Positions 58,771 to 64,000 of a stretch of DNA of 64,000 nt are shown piece after piece. A program made the translations under genes and the position numbers. Source of the stretch: Cerasibacillus sp036516575 (GTDB taxonomy: Bacteria; Bacillota; Bacilli; Bacillales; Amphibacillaceae). The notes under the pieces were generated by a model. That model saw only the letters and a program-made list of their open reading frames with translations. It ran no database searches and was not told the DNA's origin. Where the stretch lies: assembly GCF_036516575.1 (NCBI RefSeq), contig NZ_DATBTY010000036.1:1-64000 (forward strand), read 5' to 3'. Every line of letters begins with the position of its first letter. Position 1 is the first letter of the stretch.

Positions 58771-61545
58771 TTAGGATATTAATATTTGAACGAACAGATA
58801 AACAAATAATGCAGAAATCGATAAGAACAATGTTAATAAAAGCCATTTCATACTTTTTTCTGATGTTTTTTTGTTAGAATAGCTTCCGCTCATTCCAGAT
58901 GCAGGTGACATCCTGACTGTTCGTTCAGCGGGTATAATGGTACCGATAATCCCTACAATAATTGGGATCAGTCCTGTTGCTAAAATAAACGGCAGCTCTG
59001 TCATTGGGATGTCCTGATACATGAGCTTAATGAGCATAAATGCGAGACTAAGACCAATCATCGCTGCGAATAAACCACTGAACAAGCCTTCCATCCAAAT
59101 GAGGAGGCGAATAGAACCATTTCGCCAGCCAAGTGCTTTTAATAACGCCATTTCTTCTTGACGTTCACTTATATTTTGCCACATGATTTCAGCGACGGTT
59201 AAGACGGCAATCATGAGTGATACAATGACCGCTATATAATGACGAGGCCCAATTTCTAAGGCGACATATTGTCCGAGCCATGTTAAATACATCATGCCTC
59301 GTAAACGAAAGGTGATAAATAAAAAGATAGCGAGTAAGGTGGTCGGTAAGGCAATCGCTGCAATCGAGAGAACATTTCGCTTCCATTTGCCAATAAAATG
59401 ATTCCAGGCCATGGAAATGATTCCCTTTGATTTCATAAACCGTTTGCTCGTTTTAGAAATCTCCCCTGTTTGTAATGTTTCATACGGTTCTATTTTTTGC
59501 GTGAAGACAGCTGGAATAACGGCCCCAAGCATGTAAATCATAAAGCCAATCAATCCAGTTAACAGGAATCGCACCGGATCTAAAGTGGCTTCTTCAGAAA
59601 TATAAATAAATCCTAGGATGATCCATGATACAAATGCAACAAAACTACCAATTATTGCCGATTCAATAAAAATCAATTGACGTAATTGTTGTGGACGCCA
59701 ACCAACGGATAGTAGTACGGCGAACTCTTTTCGCCGAGCGAGTAGTGATACAAAGCTTGAAGCCCAAACGTAAATAATGGCAACGGCCATGATGCAGAAA
59801 ATAAGCATAGAAAAGCCCATTTTCGCTTCACGAAAGATTGTGATTGACGAGTAAAGCCGAATCCAAGGTTGTTGGAACCAACCGAGTTCTTCTTGAGCAT
59901 CTATTTGAGGTACATGGACTAACGTTGGTTGTGGGGACGAACCTAACGTGATGTCTGTTATGAGCCCTGTTTTTTGTTCAATCTCTTTAGCTACTTTTTC
60001 AATCATTGCTTGGCTGTCTTCAGATAAATCTCTTGCTTCCGAAACTTTAATGCGAATGGCCGAGATCGGTTTATCTCCTAAAAGGTATTCAGCTGCATCA
60101 AGTGTCGTTAACATTGTCGGTGGATTAGCTAAATAGCCGAATGGATCATAAGTTGGTTTTAATATTTGTGGTGGGTTAATCGGTTGTTTTTGCTCATCTA
60201 ATACGAGTTTAGCCGAAGCTGGACGATATGTTTCCATTGGTAATTCATTTGTCGGGTCTTTTGATATATTTACTTTTTCCGCATCATAAAACCCAATCCA
60301 GTTCGGTTTCATTCTTGGAAAATCACCCGCGTTGGCAAATTCAGGTTCAATTGGTCGACGAAACGACGTATATTCTCCCGCCTTGAAACTATCTTCAAAG
60401 CTGTCTGTAAATGTGCGTATACGATAGGCAAACGGCCATTTTTCTGCAAATGGACTTGAAACATCATCATATTCTAGTGGGCTTGCAAAACTCACTAAAA
60501 ATAAATCGTCCATCTGAAAAGGGTTATGTTTATTTTTTGTAATATCTTCCGATACCGGTTCTCCTGTCTGATGATCAACTCCAGCGATACTATTAATCAT
60601 TTGCGAGAAGAGTTCTTGTTCATCATGTTCATATGTAGTAACGGTATTTCCCTTCAGACTGTTTAAATAGTTCTTGCCACCTTTTTGATCAATATCTTCT
60701 AGCGTTTTTAAAGCTGTGTTCGAATCAAATGGGATATCAAGCTTTTCTATGTGATAGTGAATCTCTTGGTCAGCGAATGAATGGGTATTAATAATGACGG
60801 GAAAGTAAGTGATATGTTGTTCTTCTACCTCATCCTCTGCTCCGCCATCATCTCCAGGTTCGATCACTGGTTTATGTCGCGCTTTATCTTCTGCCGTGAA
60901 ATATCTACTATTTCCTACCGGAAGAATGGCTTTATCGATTCCAATTAATTGTGCTTCTTGTTCTGGGTCGATTGCAGCGAGTAACATGGATCGCATCAAG
61001 TACATATGATTGGACCAGTTCATATAAGTAAGTGGTATATTTTTATCCAGTGCTGTGTCGACATATTGTAGCCATCTACCACCAGGAATATATGATGTGT
61101 ATACGTCTTCTGTTTTTCGAATGCCATCATCGTTTATTCTTTTTTCGATTACCCGATAGATTCCATCTTCATTAAATGTAAGGGATTCGAGATAGAGTGA
61201 ATAATCCGTATATCCAATCATTGAGATTGGAGCGGCGATATCAATATGTTCCATCGCTTTAATTTGTTCATATTGCTCTAAACTAATCCCGCCGTTAATC
61301 CCGCTTAAAAAGTTCGGATCTAATAAATTGTTTTCTTCAGTTTCACTTCGTGTATTAGGAGGACGAACGACAATGTCATAGGCTGAAGACCATCTTTTTT
61401 GTAATTCATCCACGATGGTTGTCTTATTTGTATCTAACATGCCAAGAAGATAGGATAAGCCACTACTAATTATTAATGCTCCTATAATAAGGAGAATCAA
61501 GCGCTCTTTCCTTCGCCACCAATTTTGCCAAATAAAACGAATCAT
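58771..61545 (-). CDS. Large FtsX-like ABC permease, no adjacent ATPase
   Basis: A 924-residue protein: one helix near the N-terminus (about 18-38), a long extracytoplasmic region of about 510 residues rich in acidic and aromatic text, then two FtsX-type blocks of membrane helices with SLLARRKEFAVLLSVGWRPQQL and NISERQEEMALLKALGWRNGSI, the typical cytoplasmic loops after the first helix of each block. This is the MacB/lipoprotein-release-like layout. The needed ATPase gene is not next to it. The ATG at 61545 is preceded by only a weak ribosome binding site. Possible roles are lipoprotein, peptide or drug export. Confidence 0.82.
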   Translation of the reverse strand: MIRFIWQNWWRRKERLILLIIGALIISSGLSYLLGMLDTNKTTIVDELQKRWSSAYDIVVRPPNTRSETEENNLLDPNFLSGINGGISLEQYEQIKAMEHIDIAAPISMIGYTDYSLYLESLTFNEDGIYRVIEKRINDDGIRKTEDVYTSYIPGGRWLQYVDTALDKNIPLTYMNWSNHMYLMRSMLLAAIDPEQEAQLIGIDKAILPVGNSRYFTAEDKARHKPVIEPGDDGGAEDEVEEQHITYFPVIINTHSFADQEIHYHIEKLDIPFDSNTALKTLEDIDQKGGKNYLNSLKGNTVTTYEHDEQELFSQMINSIAGVDHQTGEPVSEDITKNKHNPFQMDDLFLVSFASPLEYDDVSSPFAEKWPFAYRIRTFTDSFEDSFKAGEYTSFRRPIEPEFANAGDFPRMKPNWIGFYDAEKVNISKDPTNELPMETYRPASAKLVLDEQKQPINPPQILKPTYDPFGYLANPPTMLTTLDAAEYLLGDKPISAIRIKVSEARDLSEDSQAMIEKVAKEIEQKTGLITDITLGSSPQPTLVHVPQIDAQEELGWFQQPWIRLYSSITIFREAKMGFSMLIFCIMAVAIIYVWASSFVSLLARRKEFAVLLSVGWRPQQLRQLIFIESAIIGSFVAFVSWIILGFIYISEEATLDPVRFLLTGLIGFMIYMLGAVIPAVFTQKIEPYETLQTGEISKTSKRFMKSKGIISMAWNHFIGKWKRNVLSIAAIALPTTLLAIFLFITFRLRGMMYLTWLGQYVALEIGPRHYIAVIVSLMIAVLTVAEIMWQNISERQEEMALLKALGWRNGSIRLLIWMEGLFSGLFAAMIGLSLAFMLIKLMYQDIPMTELPFILATGLIPIIVGIIGTIIPAERTVRMSPASGMSGSYSNKKTSEKSMKWLLLTLFLSISALFVYLFVQILIS

Positions 61546-61792
61546 ACCTAATCACCCACTTATTAAATGATGTCTCACAAGGTCATTAGTCATTATAGCT
61601 ACTTTAATTTTATGTAGAGATCTAAATTTATTGTGCATCACTTTTCTTATAATTCAAGTTAATTAGAAATTAAATAAAATTACATTTAATTTTAGAGATA
61701 AATAGATTTGTGTCGTTTATGTTAATATTTATGTAACTAACGATTTACTTAAAATACGCATGAAAAATGGAATGAAAGTGGGGGTAAAAAAG

Positions 61793-62071
61793 GTGAAAAA
61801 TAAAAAAGGCGATTCACGCTTCCAAATAGCGCATCGTGAAGCACTTATTGGGGTAGGACTTGTTATCTTTAATTTTATATGGTGGTTTGGCTTTGCTTAT
61901 GGGTTAGGTCATAAAGATCCATCTGAATATACATATGTTCTCGGTTTACCGGCATGGTTCTTTTATAGTTGTGTCGTCGGCTTGATCGTGATGGTCATTC
62001 TCGTCACGTTTATTGTGAAGAGATATTTTGTTGAAGTGCCGTTAGATGATGAAGGGAAGGAAGACGAATGA
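61793..62071 (+). CDS. yhdT: YhdT-family small subunit (DUF997) of the pantothenate symporter
   Basis: A 92-residue membrane protein with two helices (about 20-42 and 56-80) and a charged tail. REALIGVGLVIFNFIWWFGFAY and GLPAWFFYSCVVG are the DUF997/YhdT signature pieces. It nearly always precedes panF, as here, with ATGA overlap. GTG 61793 is preferred, with GTGGGGGT upstream; an ATG at 61760 has no ribosome binding site. Confidence 0.85.
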   Translation: MKNKKGDSRFQIAHREALIGVGLVIFNFIWWFGFAYGLGHKDPSEYTYVLGLPAWFFYSCVVGLIVMVILVTFIVKRYFVEVPLDDEGKEDE

Positions 62072-63501
62072 ATGGGCAAGCGCTTTTTCCAATGATTTTA
62101 ATGTTAATCGTGATGTTTGGAATTGGGATATGGGCAAGTCGCTCGATTCGTTCATCGACGAATTTTTTACAAGACTATTTTCTCGGTGGGCGAAGTTTAG
62201 GTGGATTTATTTTGGCCATGACGATGACGGCGACGTATGGAAGTGCGAGTAGTTTTATTGGTGGACCAGGTGTTGCCTATACACAAGGTTTAGGTTGGGT
62301 GTTACTTGCGATGTCACAAGTCGCAACGGGTTATTTCGTGTTGATGATTCTCGGGAAGAAGTTTTCCATTATGGCGAGACGTTACCAAGCTGTCACACTT
62401 GTCGACTTTTTAAAAGAGCGCTATCAGTCTAAGTGGGTTGTTTTATTGTCTTCTTTTAGTATTATTGTTTTTCTATTTTCGGCCATGGCAGCGCAATGGA
62501 TTGGTGGGGGTCGACTGATTGAATCATTAACTGGCCTATCTTATACGAGTGCTCTGTTTATATTCGCTATATCTGTCCTTCTTTATGTTGTTATCGGTGG
62601 TTTTCGTGCAGTTGCTGTGACGGATGCTGTCCAAGGAGCGATTATGTTTATTGGAACATTGATCCTTTTAATCGCTGTTATTATCGCAGGTGGTGGTGTC
62701 TCGAATATTATTGATGATTTATATGTTGAAAACCCAAATTTGATTACCCCATTTGGTGCGGCGGGTGATTTATCACCAGCATTTGTATCATCTTTTTGGA
62801 TTTTAGTCGGGGTTGGTGTTGTCGCATTACCGCAAATAGCGGTACGAGCGATGTCCTATAAGGATTCAAAATCGATGCACCGAGCCATTATTATCGGGAC
62901 GATTGTTGTCGGATTTATTATGTTAAATATGCATTTAATTGGTGTTTTTGCGCGGCCAATCTTACCTGGTATTGATGTCGCTGATAAAGTGATGCCGTTA
63001 ATTGCACTTGAAACGATGCCAGCTTGGCTTGCAGGGATCGTCCTTGCTGCACCAATGGCAGCCATTATGTCAACTGTTGATTCATTATTATTACTCGTTA
63101 GTTCTTCAGTTGTAAAAGACGTTTATTTAAACTATATCCGTCCAAATGCCTCACCGAAAAAGATAAAAACAATGAGTATCGGGGTTACGGCTATACTAGG
63201 TTTCATCGTTTTCTTATTTGCACTTGATCCCCCGAACTTGATTATTTGGTTAAATCTTTTTGCTTTCGGTGGACTGGAAGCGGCGTTTATTTGGCCAATT
63301 GTGATGGGGCTTTATTGGAAGAAAGGGAATAAGTATGGTGCGCTCGCTTCGATGATTGTTGGTATCGGTTCGTATATTGTCTTTGATTGGTTAAAAATTC
63401 AACCATTTGGTATGCATGTTGTTGTACTGCCTGTTTTATTGTCATTCGTGACCTATGTATGTGTGAGTTTATTAAAGCAACCGGCAATGAAGTCGTCTTA
63501 A
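62068..63501 (+). CDS. panF: Sodium/pantothenate symporter
   Basis: A 477-residue sodium:solute symporter with 12 to 13 helices. TATYGSASSFIGGPG carries the Na+-binding region after helix 1, and PLIALETMPAWLAGIVLAAPMAAIMSTVDS (abbreviated: AAIMSTVDS) is the SSS signature in helix 8. Similarity over the full length to PanF, plus the adjoining yhdT, supports pantothenate as substrate, the coenzyme A precursor. It is translationally coupled to yhdT. Confidence 0.92.
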   Translation: MNGQALFPMILMLIVMFGIGIWASRSIRSSTNFLQDYFLGGRSLGGFILAMTMTATYGSASSFIGGPGVAYTQGLGWVLLAMSQVATGYFVLMILGKKFSIMARRYQAVTLVDFLKERYQSKWVVLLSSFSIIVFLFSAMAAQWIGGGRLIESLTGLSYTSALFIFAISVLLYVVIGGFRAVAVTDAVQGAIMFIGTLILLIAVIIAGGGVSNIIDDLYVENPNLITPFGAAGDLSPAFVSSFWILVGVGVVALPQIAVRAMSYKDSKSMHRAIIIGTIVVGFIMLNMHLIGVFARPILPGIDVADKVMPLIALETMPAWLAGIVLAAPMAAIMSTVDSLLLLVSSSVVKDVYLNYIRPNASPKKIKTMSIGVTAILGFIVFLFALDPPNLIIWLNLFAFGGLEAAFIWPIVMGLYWKKGNKYGALASMIVGIGSYIVFDWLKIQPFGMHVVVLPVLLSFVTYVCVSLLKQPAMKSS

Positions 63502-63525
63502 TTCAGGCTAGTAGGAGGGAATTGA

Positions 63526-63921
63526 ATGTCGCACATCATTTTATTTGATGGTGATTGTCATTTTTGTAATCAGAGTGTGCAATTTATTATAAAGCGTGAT
63601 AAGAAAGGGCGATATAAATTTGCTTCCTTACAAAGTGAGGTCGGTCAGACATTATTAACAACATATGGTGTGCCTAAAGAAACCGATAGCCTTGTGTTAA
63701 TAAAGAATAATCGTTATTACCTTGAATCATCTGCTGCCTTACATATTTGTAAGCATTTAACAGGATTGTGGAAAGTGTTGACGATATGTTTAATTGTCCC
63801 TCCTGCTATTCGGAATATCGTGTATCGTGTGATGGCTAAAAATCGCTATCGCTGGTTTGGCAAGCGGGAAAGTTGTCAATTACTTACGGAGGAGATGAGA
63901 GAACGATTTTTAGATTTGTGA
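63526..63921 (+). CDS. yuxK: DCC-family thiol-disulfide oxidoreductase-like protein (DUF393)
   Basis: A 131-residue DUF393 protein. It begins IILFDGDCHFCNQSVQFIIKRD, where DGDCxxC (C11, C14) gives the family its DCC name and suggests a thioredoxin-like redox pair; ALHICKHLTGLWKVL and YRVMAKNRYRWFGK follow as in YuxK. Function is unproven. AGGAGGGA precedes the ATG. It is 24 bases after panF and probably co-transcribed, ending at the terminator at 63955. Confidence 0.88.
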   Translation: MSHIILFDGDCHFCNQSVQFIIKRDKKGRYKFASLQSEVGQTLLTTYGVPKETDSLVLIKNNRYYLESSAALHICKHLTGLWKVLTICLIVPPAIRNIVYRVMAKNRYRWFGKRESCQLLTEEMRERFLDL

Positions 63922-63954
63922 AATCCAACTATAGTCTGAGTTGAACTTTCCAAA

Positions 63955-63995
63955 AAAACACCGGGAGCTCCTGATATGAACTCCGGTGTTTTTGT
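63955..63995 (+). terminator. Terminator after yuxK
   Basis: AACACCGG...CCGGTGTT outer stem with extra pairing GAG/CTC, followed by TTTTG. Confidence 0.88.
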
Positions 63996-64000
63996 TATTT

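Overview
The window is AT-rich DNA of low-GC Firmicute character, dense in genes on both strands. It most likely comes from the chromosome of an endospore-forming member of the Bacillaceae. The evidence is a YaaH-type spore cortex glycosidase, homologues of B. subtilis proteins (BmrA, YqxD, PbuE, YhfI, YndM/DUF2512, YuxK), strong AGGAGG ribosome binding sites, frequent TTG and GTG starts, a hom-thrC-thrB order and a TPP-riboswitch thi operon. The genus cannot be fixed from the sequence alone.

Layout. 1-770: end of an IS256-family element inserted in a 52-bp tandem repeat array. 878-6240: Nudix hydrolase, branched-chain amino acid carrier, fused PabB-PabC, a GrpB-like protein and a pseudouridine synthase. 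6375-6530: second repeat array. 6633-15523: BmrA-like exporter, MMPL transporter, YaaH, YqxD, Ca2+ P-type ATPase. 15758-19010: thrB, thrC, hom. 19072-22496: a GntR(YtrA)-type regulator with its ABC transporter and two membrane proteins. 22695-28862: a signalling block with a diguanylate cyclase, a CheX phosphatase, a globin-coupled chemoreceptor carrying a C-terminal CZB zinc domain, a tubby-like protein, and a NarL-type two-component pair. 28894-32333: nosD-nosL-nosY-nosF with no nosZ in the window. 32564-36391: AAA ATPase, MFS exporter, DUF3900 protein. 36429-36990: IS3-family remnant and third repeat array. 37174-42332: AI-2E-family permease, PbuE-like exporter, squalene/phytoene-synthase-like enzyme, Pro/Gly-rich protein, glycine-betaine-type binding protein. 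42641-45560: thiW-thiD-thiM-thiE under a TPP riboswitch. 45847-48556: a degenerate ABC-LytTR regulator with an ABC exporter. 48627-52455: zinc-ribbon membrane protein, tRNA-Ala, a gene remnant, YeiH and its LysR regulator. 52690-58696: metallo-hydrolase YhfI with a peptide ABC importer. 58771-63921: FtsX-type permease, YhdT-PanF pantothenate symporter, YuxK.

The least explained feature is three separate intergenic arrays (350-767, 6375-6530, 36642-36989) with the same 52-53 bp period. Each unit has a 17-18 bp hairpin of the form ATTG...CAAT, joined to linkers that differ from array to array. Two of the arrays sit between convergent genes and one is broken by an IS. Other points worth a second look are the diguanylate cyclase/CheX/globin-CZB receptor block, the nos accessory genes without nosZ facing a two-component system, and several perfect palindromes (19151-19170, 30446-30475, 51494-51508) that look like operators.
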